DNA from: CAZLFA01 sp964558665
GTDB lineage: Bacteria; Desulfobacterota; Syntrophia; Syntrophales; PHBD01
Direction of reading: 5' to 3'
Length of the DNA stretch: 64,000 nt
NCBI GenBank assembly: GCA_964558665.1
Contig: CAZLFA010000010.1
Span: 14,980 to 78,979, forward strand
How positions within the stretch are numbered: the stretch's first letter is position 1; the number at the start of each line of letters is the position of its first letter. The notes beneath the pieces were generated by a model. The model was not told where the DNA came from, did no database searches, and saw only the letters and a list, made by a program, of their open reading frames with translations. The position numbers were made by a program, and so were the translations under genes. Below are positions 44,236 through 53,510 of this stretch, one piece after another.

Positions 44236-45267
44236 CTACCTGAACAGGGATTTAATGTTCCTGCGGTAGGGAGGATATGCTACGCCTGCTTCCGTAATGA
44301 TGGCGCTTAAATAGCGGTGAGGGGTTACATCGAAGGCGGGGTTGTAGACGGCCATACCTGCCGGTGCGGTCCGGACACCCTGTATGTTTGTCACTTCTTC
44401 AGGTTTCCTTTCCTCGATGGGTATATCCGCTCCTGTCCTGATGGATAAATCGATAGTGGAAAGCGGCGCGGCTATATAGAAAGGAATCTTGTTTTCTCTG
44501 GCAAGCACGGCAAGTGAATAGGTTCCGATCTTATTGGCGGTATCTCCGTTGGCGGCAATCCGGTCGGCGCCGACAATGATCTTGTCTATTCTGCCCTGAC
44601 TCATCAGAAACCCGGCCATGTTATCGGTGATCAGGGTTGCCGGGATGTTCTCCTTCATCATTTCCCAGGCCGTAAGTCTGGCTCCCTGCAGCACCGGCCT
44701 GGTCTCATCCACATAGACATGCAGTTTTTTGCCTTCGTCACGGGCAGCCCTTATCACTCCCAGGGCCGTTCCATAGCCTGCCGTCGCCAGGGCACCCGCA
44801 TTGCAGTGTGTCAACACGCTGTCTCCGTCTTCAAGCAAAGGGCTGCCGTTTTCTCCCATCCGGCGGTTGATGGCGATGTCCTCTTCACAGATCCGTTTCG
44901 CCTCTTCAACCAGTTCACTCTGTATGTCACGGCTTTTACTCATCCTGCGGTCAAAGTATTTTTTCATGCGCTCAATCGCCCAGAACAGATTTCTGGCTGT
45001 CGGGCGTGTGCGGGCAAATTCATCACAGATGCGCAAAAAACCTGTACGAAGATTATCTCCGGAGGAAGAGGGCAGAGACTTGAAACCGAGAGCAATCCCC
45101 ATCGCGGCCGCCACGCCGATTGCAGGCGCTCCGCGGACAGTCAGATCGTTAATGGCGGCGATCACTTCTTCGTAGCGGGAACACACCACCTCCTTCTCAT
45201 CCAGAGGCAGTGCCTTCTGATCTATCATGACAACTTTCTCATCCTGCCAGTAGATGGTTCTGATCAT
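44236..45267 (-). CDS. mtnA: S-methyl-5-thioribose-1-phosphate isomerase
   Basis: 343 residues. Catalytic Cys in THCNAGALATAGYGTALG and Asp in VGADRIAANGDTANKIGTY. LTVRGAPAIGVAAAMG is the N-terminal signature. It isomerises methylthioribose 1-phosphate in methionine salvage. Its ATG shares bases with the gatB stop, so translation is coupled. Confidence 0.95.
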   Translation of the reverse strand: MIRTIYWQDEKVVMIDQKALPLDEKEVVCSRYEEVIAAINDLTVRGAPAIGVAAAMGIALGFKSLPSSSGDNLRTGFLRICDEFARTRPTARNLFWAIERMKKYFDRRMSKSRDIQSELVEEAKRICEEDIAINRRMGENGSPLLEDGDSVLTHCNAGALATAGYGTALGVIRAARDEGKKLHVYVDETRPVLQGARLTAWEMMKENIPATLITDNMAGFLMSQGRIDKIIVGADRIAANGDTANKIGTYSLAVLARENKIPFYIAAPLSTIDLSIRTGADIPIEERKPEEVTNIQGVRTAPAGMAVYNPAFDVTPHRYLSAIITEAGVAYPPYRRNIKSLFR

Positions 45268-46697
45268 TACTTTGACAACTTCTCCTTCAACAGATCGTTA
45301 ATCATCTGGGGATTCGCCTTCCCCTGCGTCGCCTTCATCACCTGGCCGACGAAGAAACCGAACACCTTTTCCTTCCCGGCCTTATACTGGGCGACCTGGG
45401 CGGGATTTGCGGCGATGACGTCCTCGATGGTTTTTTCCAGGGCGCCGGAGTCCGTTATCTGAGTCAGCCCTTTCTCCTTTACGATCACGCCCGGGGACTT
45501 TCCAGTTTTATACATCTCTTCGATAACTTCCTTGGCGATCTTGCCGCTGATCGTACCGTTTTCTATGAGGAGTATCATGTCGGCCAGCGATTCCGGCTTG
45601 ACCGGACAGTCCCTGACATCCCGCTTGTCCTCATTAAGGAAGCGCAGGACATCCCCCATTACCCAGTTGCTGGCGATCTTCGGTTTGGCAGAAAGTTTCA
45701 CCACCGCCTCATAATAATCGGCCAGCGCCCGGCTGGAGGTCAACACTCCGGCATCATAAGGAGGTATCTGGTATTCCCTCACAAAGCGCTCTCTTTTTTC
45801 CAGGGGAAGTTCAGGCATGCCGCTTCGGACATCCTCGATCCACTTTTCACTGACGGCGATGGGCACCAGGTCCGGATCCGGAAAATACCGGTAGTCATGC
45901 GCCTCTTCCTTGCTCCGCATGGAATTTGTCACGCCCTGGCTATCGTCCCAGAGCCTCGTTTCCTGTATCACTTCGCCGCCGCCTTCCAGAATATACTGCT
46001 GCCTTTTGATCTCATATTCCAGGGCGCGCTGGACGTTGCGGAAGGAGTTCATGTTTTTCAGTTCAGCCCTTGTTCCAAATGCTTCCTGTCCTTTCGGCCG
46101 CAGGGAAACATTGGCATCGCAGCGGAAGCTACCCTCCTCCATGTTGCCGTCGCATATCTCCAGATAAACAAGTATCTCGTGCAGACGTCTCAGATAGGCC
46201 GTGGCCTCCTCCGCGCTGCGGATATCCGGCTCGCTGACGATCTCGATGAGCGGGACGCCGGTGCGGTTCAGATCTACATAACTGGACGGATAGCGTTCAT
46301 CATGAATGAGCTTTCCTGCATCTTCTTCCATATGGATGCGCGTGATCCCGATCCTTTTTTTGCCGGTTTCCAGTTCGATATCGATCCACCCGTGCTCCGA
46401 GAGAGGATAGGCGTACTGCGATATCTGATATCCTTTGGGAAGATCCGGATAAAAATAGTTCTTCCTGGCAAAACTGCAATCCTGGTTGATGCGGCAGTTG
46501 GTAGCCAGAGACATTTTCATGGCGAACTCTACAACCTTCCTGTTCAGCACCGGCAGAACCCCTGGCATTCCCAGGCATACCGGGCAGGTATGGCTGTTGG
46601 GCGACGCGCCGAATTTTGTCGAGCATCCGCAGAATATTTTTGAGTCTGTAAGAAGCTGGGCATGCACTTCAAGCCCGATTACCGGTTCGTATTCCAT
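45267..46697 (-). CDS. gatB: Asp/Glu-tRNA amidotransferase subunit B
   Basis: 476 residues. EPVIGLEVHAQLLTDSKIFCGC opens the protein with zinc cysteines, followed by KNYFYPDLPKGYQISQY; the YqeY-like tail ends GKANPQMINDLLKEKL. It carries the kinase/amidotransferase site that turns Glu-tRNA(Gln) or Asp-tRNA(Asn) into Gln- or Asn-tRNA using ammonia from GatA. It shares one base with gatA. Confidence 0.96.
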   Translation of the reverse strand: MEYEPVIGLEVHAQLLTDSKIFCGCSTKFGASPNSHTCPVCLGMPGVLPVLNRKVVEFAMKMSLATNCRINQDCSFARKNYFYPDLPKGYQISQYAYPLSEHGWIDIELETGKKRIGITRIHMEEDAGKLIHDERYPSSYVDLNRTGVPLIEIVSEPDIRSAEEATAYLRRLHEILVYLEICDGNMEEGSFRCDANVSLRPKGQEAFGTRAELKNMNSFRNVQRALEYEIKRQQYILEGGGEVIQETRLWDDSQGVTNSMRSKEEAHDYRYFPDPDLVPIAVSEKWIEDVRSGMPELPLEKRERFVREYQIPPYDAGVLTSSRALADYYEAVVKLSAKPKIASNWVMGDVLRFLNEDKRDVRDCPVKPESLADMILLIENGTISGKIAKEVIEEMYKTGKSPGVIVKEKGLTQITDSGALEKTIEDVIAANPAQVAQYKAGKEKVFGFFVGQVMKATQGKANPQMINDLLKEKLSK

Positions 46698-48154
46698 TAC
46701 AGATTTGGTCTCCTTTTCTCGATCTTTGCATTCTTTTCGTAAACGGCGGCGGCCTGCAGGAGCTTGCCTTCTTCAAAGTGTCCGGCCAGCAATTGCAGAC
46801 CTATGGGCAATCCCGTCCCGGTGTAACCGCAGGGAACGGAAATACCGGGTATGCCGGCGAGATTCGTCGAGATGGTGAAGATGTCGGAAAGATACATTTG
46901 CAGAGGATCGTCCGTTTTCTCGCCGATCTTGAAGGCTGCCGTCGGTGTAGTCGGCGTGAGTATTACATCGCACTTCGTTAAAGCCTCGTCAAAGTCCCGT
47001 TTGATCAGCGCCCGCACCTGTGATGCCTTTTTATAGTAGGCATCGTAATAACCGGAAGAAAGGACGTAGGTCCCAAGCATGATGCGCCTTTTCACTTCCG
47101 CTCCGAACCCCCGGGAACGGGACGTCTTGTACATATCCAGAAGGTCCTGATCCCCCTCAGCGCGGAATCCGTACTTGACGCCGTCATACCTGGCAAGGTT
47201 GGAGCAGGCTTCGGCAGGGGCGATTATGTAATATACGGCAAGGCAGTATTCCGTGTGCGGAAGCGATATATCAACGCATTTCGCACCCGCTGCTTCTATT
47301 ACTCCTATGGCTTTTCTGACCGCCGCCTCCACTTCGGGGTCGATCCCTTCAATAAAATATTCCCTGGGAATCCCTATTTTCCATCCTTCTATGCCTCGGC
47401 CGAGAAAATCACGGTAGTCAGGAACATCAACGGGCACGGATGTCGAATCCTTCCGGTCGTATCCTGAGATAACGTTCATCATGATCGCATTGTCTTCCAC
47501 GTCTTTTGTAAATGGACCTATCTGATCAAGCGATGAGGCGAAGGCAACCAGCCCGAAGCGCGAAACGCGCCCGTAGGTAGGCTTCATGCCGACAACGCCG
47601 CACAGTGCCGCCGGCTGGCGTATCGATCCGCCCGTATCCGAACCGAGAGAAGCGATGCACTCATCGGCAGCTACAGCCGCCGCTGAGCCGCCGCTGGAGC
47701 CTCCGGGAATGCGCTCCAGATCCCAGGGATTTTTTGTTACGCCATAAAAAGAGGTTTCCGTAGAAGACCCCATGGCGAACTCATCCATGTTTGTCTTTCC
47801 CGTGAACACAGCCCCGGCATCGCGCAGTTTCTGAATTATCGTGGCATTGTACGGGGGGACGAAATTATGCAGGATCCGTGAACCGCAGGTGGTCCGGTAA
47901 CCTTTCATGCAGTAAATATCCTTCAGGGCAATCGGGATGCCCGTCAACGCCCCCATATCACCCTTTCTGATCTGCTCATCCGCCCTGGCCGCCTCCTCCA
48001 GGGCCGATTCTTTCATCAGTGTTATATAAGCATGGATTCGCTCCTCGACGGCATCGATGCGCCTGAACACCGAATTGACGATGTCCGTCGACGAAAGTTT
48101 TCCCGCCTTTATAGTTTCCATTAATTCATGAATTGTCAGTTGACTTGGTTCCAT
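46697..48154 (-). CDS. gatA: Asp/Glu-tRNA amidotransferase subunit A
   Basis: 485 residues, amidase signature family. Catalytic Lys in GIPIALKDIYC, GGSSGGSAAAVAA, and the nucleophile Ser in GSDTGGSIRQPAALCG are present. It liberates ammonia from glutamine for GatB. It begins 76 bases after gatC. Confidence 0.96.
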   Translation of the reverse strand: MEPSQLTIHELMETIKAGKLSSTDIVNSVFRRIDAVEERIHAYITLMKESALEEAARADEQIRKGDMGALTGIPIALKDIYCMKGYRTTCGSRILHNFVPPYNATIIQKLRDAGAVFTGKTNMDEFAMGSSTETSFYGVTKNPWDLERIPGGSSGGSAAAVAADECIASLGSDTGGSIRQPAALCGVVGMKPTYGRVSRFGLVAFASSLDQIGPFTKDVEDNAIMMNVISGYDRKDSTSVPVDVPDYRDFLGRGIEGWKIGIPREYFIEGIDPEVEAAVRKAIGVIEAAGAKCVDISLPHTEYCLAVYYIIAPAEACSNLARYDGVKYGFRAEGDQDLLDMYKTSRSRGFGAEVKRRIMLGTYVLSSGYYDAYYKKASQVRALIKRDFDEALTKCDVILTPTTPTAAFKIGEKTDDPLQMYLSDIFTISTNLAGIPGISVPCGYTGTGLPIGLQLLAGHFEEGKLLQAAAVYEKNAKIEKRRPNL

Positions 48155-48230
48155 TTCCCATCCTTGTCATAAACTATTAATGAACAACACCCCTCCAGGA
48201 AAAAGCAGGGTCCTCCGCCTGTGAAATCTT

Positions 48231-48518
48231 TTATTCGATGACTTTCGGAACCCTGAAGAATTCACCCCTTGGATCCGGGGCATTGGCGAGGGACTGCTCA
48301 TTGCTGAGAGATTCCTTGACTGCGTCTTCTCTGAAGGCATTACTAACGGCAATGGCATGGCTCATCGGCTCCACGCCACTGGTATCCGCCTGGTTAAGCT
48401 TATCCATATACATAAGAATATTGTTAAGCTGCAAAGTAAATCTGTCTTTCTCTTCCTCGCCGAACTCCAGTCTGGCCAGATGTGCGACGTATTCAACTTC
48501 TTTCCTCTCGATTTTCAA
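48231..48518 (-). CDS. gatC: Asp/Glu-tRNA amidotransferase subunit C
   Basis: 95 residues. VEYVAHLARLEFGEEE opens the family fold; PMSHAIAVSNAFREDAVKESLSNE is the belt that wraps GatA and GatB. TTG at 48518 is the likely start, with GAGGAGGAG 6 bases upstream, giving the usual length; an upstream ATG at 48548 would overlap the previous gene. Confidence 0.9.
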   Translation of the reverse strand: MKIERKEVEYVAHLARLEFGEEEKDRFTLQLNNILMYMDKLNQADTSGVEPMSHAIAVSNAFREDAVKESLSNEQSLANAPDPRGEFFRVPKVIE

Positions 48519-48532
48519 AACAAACTCCTCCT

Positions 48533-49645
48533 CTAAAACACCTTCCATACCGGTTCAATCTGCTGTATTACCCTGTTGATCAGGGCATCCCTTGAGCTGT
48601 CTGATTCCTTTTCAACCTTCTTTAATTGATCTTCCGATACCAGCGTTTCTCCCAGCATCTCCAGAAGCACCGCCTTTACCGATTGCGCCAGACCGGTAAG
48701 ATGATATCCGCCTTCCAGGGTAGCGACCAGCCGCCCCTGGCAACACTCCTCCGCGATGTTGAGTATCATGCGGGCCAGATTCGCAAATCCCTGCGGTGTA
48801 ACCTTCATGCCGCCCAGCGGATCCTGATAAAAGATGTCGAACCCTGCTGACAGCAAAATGATATCGGGCTTGAATGCAAGCGCCACCGGCCGAAGAATTC
48901 TCCTGTAAATTTTTAAGTAATGGCCATCGTCGGCACCCACGCTCAACGGCACGTTTATCGTGTATCCCTGACCCTTGCCTCTCCCGGTTTCGCTGACTGC
49001 GCCGGTGCCGGGATAGTAGGGATACTGGTGGGTTGAGAAGAAAAGAACACGGTTGTCGTCGTAAAAAGTGGCCTGCGTTCCATCTCCATGGTGAAGGTCC
49101 CAGTCAACGATCAGGATCTTTTCCATATTGTGCTTCTTTATGGCATGCATCGCCCCGATTGCCACGTTATTGAATATGCAGAATCCTGCCGCATCATCCC
49201 TGTGAGCATGGTGACCGGGGGGCCTGATCAGCGCAAAGGCATTCTGAACTTCGCCCTTTATCACCTGATCGATGGCATTGCACAATCCGCCGACGGCCAG
49301 TAAAGCCGTATCGTAAGAGTCGGCCGATGTCTCCGTGTCCGGATCGAGCGAGGAGTAAGGCCTGCCTGCCGTGCCGGCGACGAGATTTATGTAGGAAGCG
49401 CTGTGCACATAGCGGATTTCCGACTCCTCGGCGTGACGCGGTTTGATATGGGCGAATTTGCCCACCATGGAAGGGCCGTCCAGCATATTGTACGTAGCTT
49501 CCAGACGTTTCGGCGATTCCGGATGATACTCATGACCATGCCGGAAATATCTATTGTCGCGCACAATACCCGTTTCCAGAGCCAATTCGCCACCTTCCTT
49601 TCCCGGAATCCGCGTGTCCAGTATGGGAAATTGGTACCACACCAT
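48533..49645 (-). CDS. Histone-deacetylase-family (AcuC-like) hydrolase
   Basis: 370 residues from the first ATG. Zinc and catalytic motifs of class II HDAC-like enzymes: RPPGHHAHRDDAAGFCIFNN, VDWDLHHGDGTQ, LLSAGFD. It would deacetylate acetyl-lysine or polyamines, or act on acetoin-pathway enzymes. The ATG at 49645 has no spaced ribosome binding site. A TTG at 49585, with GGAAGG upstream, would start the protein at ALETGIVRDNRY, where homologs begin, and is more likely. It sits 15 bases before gatC. Confidence 0.9.
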   Translation of the reverse strand: MVWYQFPILDTRIPGKEGGELALETGIVRDNRYFRHGHEYHPESPKRLEATYNMLDGPSMVGKFAHIKPRHAEESEIRYVHSASYINLVAGTAGRPYSSLDPDTETSADSYDTALLAVGGLCNAIDQVIKGEVQNAFALIRPPGHHAHRDDAAGFCIFNNVAIGAMHAIKKHNMEKILIVDWDLHHGDGTQATFYDDNRVLFFSTHQYPYYPGTGAVSETGRGKGQGYTINVPLSVGADDGHYLKIYRRILRPVALAFKPDIILLSAGFDIFYQDPLGGMKVTPQGFANLARMILNIAEECCQGRLVATLEGGYHLTGLAQSVKAVLLEMLGETLVSEDQLKKVEKESDSSRDALINRVIQQIEPVWKVF

Positions 49646-49693
49646 CCCCTAAAAAGCAAAAGATTTTGGACAAATCGGCGTCTTGAAAATCCG

Positions 49694-49721
49694 TTGACAA
49701 ACGCTTTTCGCTGTATATATA
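49694..49721 (+). promoter_or_regulatory. Promoter of the tat genes
   Basis: TTGACA (49694-49699), 16-base spacer and TATATA (49716-49721), about 28 bases before the first tat gene. A TATAGT two bases on gives an 18-base spacer. Confidence 0.6.
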
Positions 49722-49748
49722 GTCGATAAACTTTTAAAAGGAACTGGA

Positions 49749-50072
49749 ATGTTTGGTATCGGCACGTCAGAACTTATTGTAATTGCCATTGTCGCCCTTC
49801 TCGTTGTCGGCCCTAAAAAATTGCCCGAGCTGGCCAAATCACTGGGCAGAGGTTTTTCTGAAATGAAAAAGGCCTCCGAGGGTGTAGCCGATGGCCTCAA
49901 AGAATCCCTTCGGGCGGATGATGTCAAACAGGATGTCAACGAGATAAAGAATTCGCTTTTATACGGGAAAAGCGAAGCAGGAGAAGAAGACCAGACCCCG
50001 CCTGCAAAGCCCTCCGAAACTGAAAAAAAGCCTGACCCTTATGAGGCTTCCAAGCCGATTGCAAAAGAATAA
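49749..50072 (+). CDS. tatB: TatA/TatB-type twin-arginine translocase subunit
   Basis: 107 residues: a membrane helix (about 5-22), the GPKKLPELAKSLGRGF hinge and amphipathic helix, then a charged tail. Glu8 in GTSEL is the TatB-type residue, but single-subunit systems use TatA proteins that look alike. tatC follows after 20 bases. Confidence 0.85.
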   Translation: MFGIGTSELIVIAIVALLVVGPKKLPELAKSLGRGFSEMKKASEGVADGLKESLRADDVKQDVNEIKNSLLYGKSEAGEEDQTPPAKPSETEKKPDPYEASKPIAKE

Positions 50073-50092
50073 AAACCTGTATAACCAAAACT

Positions 50093-50863
50093 ATGGCCGA
50101 ACGTGAAGATACAAAAATGCCCCTGACCTCGCACTTGGAAGAGCTGAGAAAGCGTCTTGTCCGCATTCTCATCGGTCTTGGCATCGGCTTTATCGGCTGC
50201 TGGGAATACAGGGATTTCTTCTTCAAGATCATAACCAAACCCCTGGTAGATGTGCTGCCCAAAACCAGCACTATGGTTTTTACCGGACTGCCGGAGGCCT
50301 TTTTTATTTACATGAAGATTGCCTTCTTTGCTTCTCTTTTCATAACCAGTCCTTTTACCCTTTACCAGATATGGAAATTCATATCCCCCGGGCTTTACAA
50401 ATCGGAAAAAAAATATGTCGTTCCCTTTGTCGCATCAACCAGCCTGCTGTTTATCGGCGGCATTCTTTTCGGCTATTACATAGCCCTTCCCCCCGCCTTT
50501 AAATTTTTTCTTGAGTTTTCCAGCGATTTCCTCAAACCCATGATCTCATTCCGTGAGTACCTGTCGTTGATTCTAAAATTTTTACTGGCTTTCGGAGTCT
50601 GTTTCGAACTGCCTGTTTTTATATTCTTCATGGCCAAGATCGGCATTGTCAACGCTGCTATGCTCAGGAAACAAAGGCGGTACGCCATTCTGATCATTTT
50701 CGTCGTCGCCGCGATTCTCACCCCCTCGCCCGATGCCATGAGCCAGATAATTATGGCTATTCCCTTGATGTTTCTTTACGAAATCAGTATATTCCTTGCC
50801 GTGTTCGCCCAGCGAAAACGCAACAAAGAAGAAGGAGAGGCCAAAGAAAAATCCGCAACATGA
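50093..50863 (+). CDS. tatC: Twin-arginine translocase subunit TatC
   Basis: 256 residues, six membrane helices. MPLTSHLEELRKRLVRILIG is the TatC N-terminal signature with the essential Glu. KFFLEFSSDFLKPMISFREYLSLILKFLLAFGVCFELPVFIFF is the conserved core. It binds twin-arginine signal peptides. The stop overlaps the next start by 4 bases. Confidence 0.96.
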   Translation: MAEREDTKMPLTSHLEELRKRLVRILIGLGIGFIGCWEYRDFFFKIITKPLVDVLPKTSTMVFTGLPEAFFIYMKIAFFASLFITSPFTLYQIWKFISPGLYKSEKKYVVPFVASTSLLFIGGILFGYYIALPPAFKFFLEFSSDFLKPMISFREYLSLILKFLLAFGVCFELPVFIFFMAKIGIVNAAMLRKQRRYAILIIFVVAAILTPSPDAMSQIIMAIPLMFLYEISIFLAVFAQRKRNKEEGEAKEKSAT

Positions 50864-52878
50864 AAGCAGCAAAACCAGGCATGAAAAAATCTTTCTGGAG
50901 GTCTGGGCTGGCCAAGTTCCTGCTTATCGCCATCCTGTTTTCCGCCATCATGGCGGCTGCGGGAGGATATATGGTCTATTATTTCCTCCTCCGGGATCTG
51001 CCCAGTGTCGATGTCTTAAAAGATTACCGTCCCAGCATTGCCACGAGAGTATATGCAGACAATAACGAACTCATAGATGAATTCTATCTGGAAGACAGAA
51101 AGCTCATTCACATAAAAGATGTTCCCAAGGTCGTCATAGACGCCTTTGTGGCCTCAGAAGACGCACGCTTCTTCCAGCATAAGGGGTTTGACCCGATCAG
51201 CATGCTGAGGGCCTTCGTCAAGAACCTCGAAGCGGGCAAGGTGATTCAGGGAGGCAGCACCATAACCCAGCAGGTAGCCAAGGCCATCTACCTTTCCCCG
51301 GAACGCAGCTACATTAGAAAACTCAAGGAAGCGGTCCTTGCATATAAAATAGACACTTACCTGTCAAAGGAAGAGATCCTGCACCTTTATCTGAATCACA
51401 TCTATCTGGGTCACGGAACTTACGGTGTCGAGGCAGCCTCGTCAGCATACTTCGGAAAGAGCGCCCGCTATATAACCCTTCCGGAAGCGGCGATACTGGC
51501 CGGTCTGCCCAAGGCCCCGACCTACTATTCCCCATACATGCACTACGACAGGGCCAGGCAAAGACAAACCTATGTTCTGGAAAGAATGGTGGAGAGCGGA
51601 TTCATCACCGAAGAGCAAAAGAAGCAGGCGCTTGCAACCCCTATCGTTCTCCGCTCCAATAAGCCCAAAGACAAGGTCGCCCCTTACTTCGTCGAACATG
51701 TAAGGCGCTACATTCAGGAGAAATACGGAAGCGACGTACTGTACAAGGAAGGCCTGGAGGTCTATACGACACTCAACATAGAGATGCAGAAGGCTGCCCG
51801 CGATGCTGTTGAAAGAGGTCTTCAGGAGCTGGAAAAGCGGCAGAAGTTTACACCCGGCGAAGTACAGGGGGCGTTGTTTTGCATGGAGGCCAAGACAGGC
51901 GCTGTTAAATCCATGGTCGGCGGAAGGGATTTCTCGAAAAGCGAGTTTAACAGGGCCACCCAATCGCACAGACAAGCCGGTTCGGCCTTCAAGCCGTTCA
52001 TATACACTGCCGCCCTTGACAAGGAGATGACCCCTTCCACAGTAATTGATGATTCGCCCGTCATGTACCCGGATAGATCCAAACCGGATGGATACTGGAG
52101 GCCGAAAAACTTCGACGGGAAGTTCAACGGCCCTATCACTCTGCGGCGGGCTCTTATCCTTTCGCGAAATGTCGTTACGATAAAAATTCTCGAGAAGATA
52201 GGCATAGACTATGCGGCCGCTTATGCAGCCAATATGGGCATCACATCCCCGCTGGAAAAAAACCTGACCATGGCTTTGGGATCATCCGGCGTCACCCTGC
52301 AGGAAATGGTGCGGGGGTTCGGGGTCCTGGCAAATCAGGGAAGAAAGGTAACCCCCTTCTTTATCAAGAAGATCGTGGACAGGACAGGTCTTATATTTGA
52401 AGAAAATCAGCCGCGCGCGGAACAGGTCATCGACCCGAAAATCGCCTTCCTGGCCAATCACATCATGCAGGGGGTCATTCAAAGCGGAACAGGCACGCGC
52501 GTTAAAAGCATCGGCAGACCTGCCGCCGGAAAAACCGGCACTACAAACGATATGCGCGATGCGTGGTTTATTGGCTTTACACCACAGCTTGTTACCGGCG
52601 TATGGATCGGCTTCGATCAGGAACGATATCTCGGCCGTCAGGAAGTCGGCGGAAGAGCGGCGGCACCCATATGGCTTTATTTCATGGAAAAAGCCGTAAG
52701 GGGAATGCCCGTTGAAAACTTCCCCGTCCCGGAAGGCATCGTTTTTTCGAAAACTGCAGACGGTGTAGCTTATGATGCATACATAGAAGGCACAACACCC
52801 GCAGGCGCATCCGTCAAGGATTCAACATCGGAGAAGAAGCCCGCTTCTTCTGAAGAAGACGAAGACGCCTCGTTCTAA
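50860..52878 (+). CDS. mrcA: Class A penicillin-binding protein (PBP1a family)
   Basis: 672 residues. A membrane helix (about 18-40), a GT51 glycosyltransferase with catalytic Glu in SEDARFFQHKGFD and QGGSTITQQVAKA, then a transpeptidase with SxxK in GSAFKPF, SxN in SRN and KTGTTND. A short disordered acidic tail closes it. It polymerises and crosslinks peptidoglycan. Translationally coupled to tatC, an unusual but plausible neighbourhood. Confidence 0.95.
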   Translation: MKAAKPGMKKSFWRSGLAKFLLIAILFSAIMAAAGGYMVYYFLLRDLPSVDVLKDYRPSIATRVYADNNELIDEFYLEDRKLIHIKDVPKVVIDAFVASEDARFFQHKGFDPISMLRAFVKNLEAGKVIQGGSTITQQVAKAIYLSPERSYIRKLKEAVLAYKIDTYLSKEEILHLYLNHIYLGHGTYGVEAASSAYFGKSARYITLPEAAILAGLPKAPTYYSPYMHYDRARQRQTYVLERMVESGFITEEQKKQALATPIVLRSNKPKDKVAPYFVEHVRRYIQEKYGSDVLYKEGLEVYTTLNIEMQKAARDAVERGLQELEKRQKFTPGEVQGALFCMEAKTGAVKSMVGGRDFSKSEFNRATQSHRQAGSAFKPFIYTAALDKEMTPSTVIDDSPVMYPDRSKPDGYWRPKNFDGKFNGPITLRRALILSRNVVTIKILEKIGIDYAAAYAANMGITSPLEKNLTMALGSSGVTLQEMVRGFGVLANQGRKVTPFFIKKIVDRTGLIFEENQPRAEQVIDPKIAFLANHIMQGVIQSGTGTRVKSIGRPAAGKTGTTNDMRDAWFIGFTPQLVTGVWIGFDQERYLGRQEVGGRAAAPIWLYFMEKAVRGMPVENFPVPEGIVFSKTADGVAYDAYIEGTTPAGASVKDSTSEKKPASSEEDEDASF

Positions 52879-52907
52879 AATAATCAGCTTTTAATAAGGA
52901 GCCGATC

Positions 52908-53477
52908 ATGATCTGCCCGCGCTGCACTGTGCCTCTGGAATGGAAACCCGGCAACAAAACAGGTCTTAACTGCTGCCCGGCATGTCAGGGATTGTGGCTT
53001 GATCATGCCGCATTGAGGGAAGCCCGGCAAAATAGTCAGGCTGACCTGGCAGGCGACTTCAGCAAACTCCCCGGAGCCACGACATCCGATATTAAATGCC
53101 CCGGAGACGGTGCCGCCATGCTTACGATAAAGTATCGGGATGTGGAGGTGGACACCTGTCCGGAGTGCAAGGGTCTCTGGCTGGACAAGGGAGAGTGGGA
53201 AAAACTGATGGAGGCCCACGGGTCTTCGATATCACCGGCCGCGGGTATTGCTGCCGCTGCTGCAGGCGGTGCCGCGGTTATCGCAGGAACAGCGGCTATC
53301 GCCGGCCAGAATAGCCAATCATCCGACTCATTCGTCACGCGGGTCAGCGGGGTAAGCAATCAGGGAGATGTGGTCTGCGATATTGTGGAAACGGTAGTTA
53401 CGGAAACTGCAGCTGAAGGTTTAATCGAAGGGACATTCAGTCTTATCGGTTCCATTTGCAGTTCTATCTTTGACTGA
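52908..53477 (+). CDS. Double zf-TFIIB zinc-ribbon protein
   Basis: 189 residues. Two zinc ribbons of the zf-TFIIB type: CPRC ... CPAC (about 3-27, followed by QGLWLD) and CPGD ... CPEC (about 64-91, followed by KGLWLDKGEWEKL). An Ala/Gly-rich hydrophobic stretch (about 108-127) may be a membrane helix. Function unknown. AAGGAG supports the ATG. Confidence 0.8.
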   Translation: MICPRCTVPLEWKPGNKTGLNCCPACQGLWLDHAALREARQNSQADLAGDFSKLPGATTSDIKCPGDGAAMLTIKYRDVEVDTCPECKGLWLDKGEWEKLMEAHGSSISPAAGIAAAAAGGAAVIAGTAAIAGQNSQSSDSFVTRVSGVSNQGDVVCDIVETVVTETAAEGLIEGTFSLIGSICSSIFD

Positions 53478-53510
53478 CAGCTATCTGCAGTGCATCGGTT
53501 TATCCTGCCA

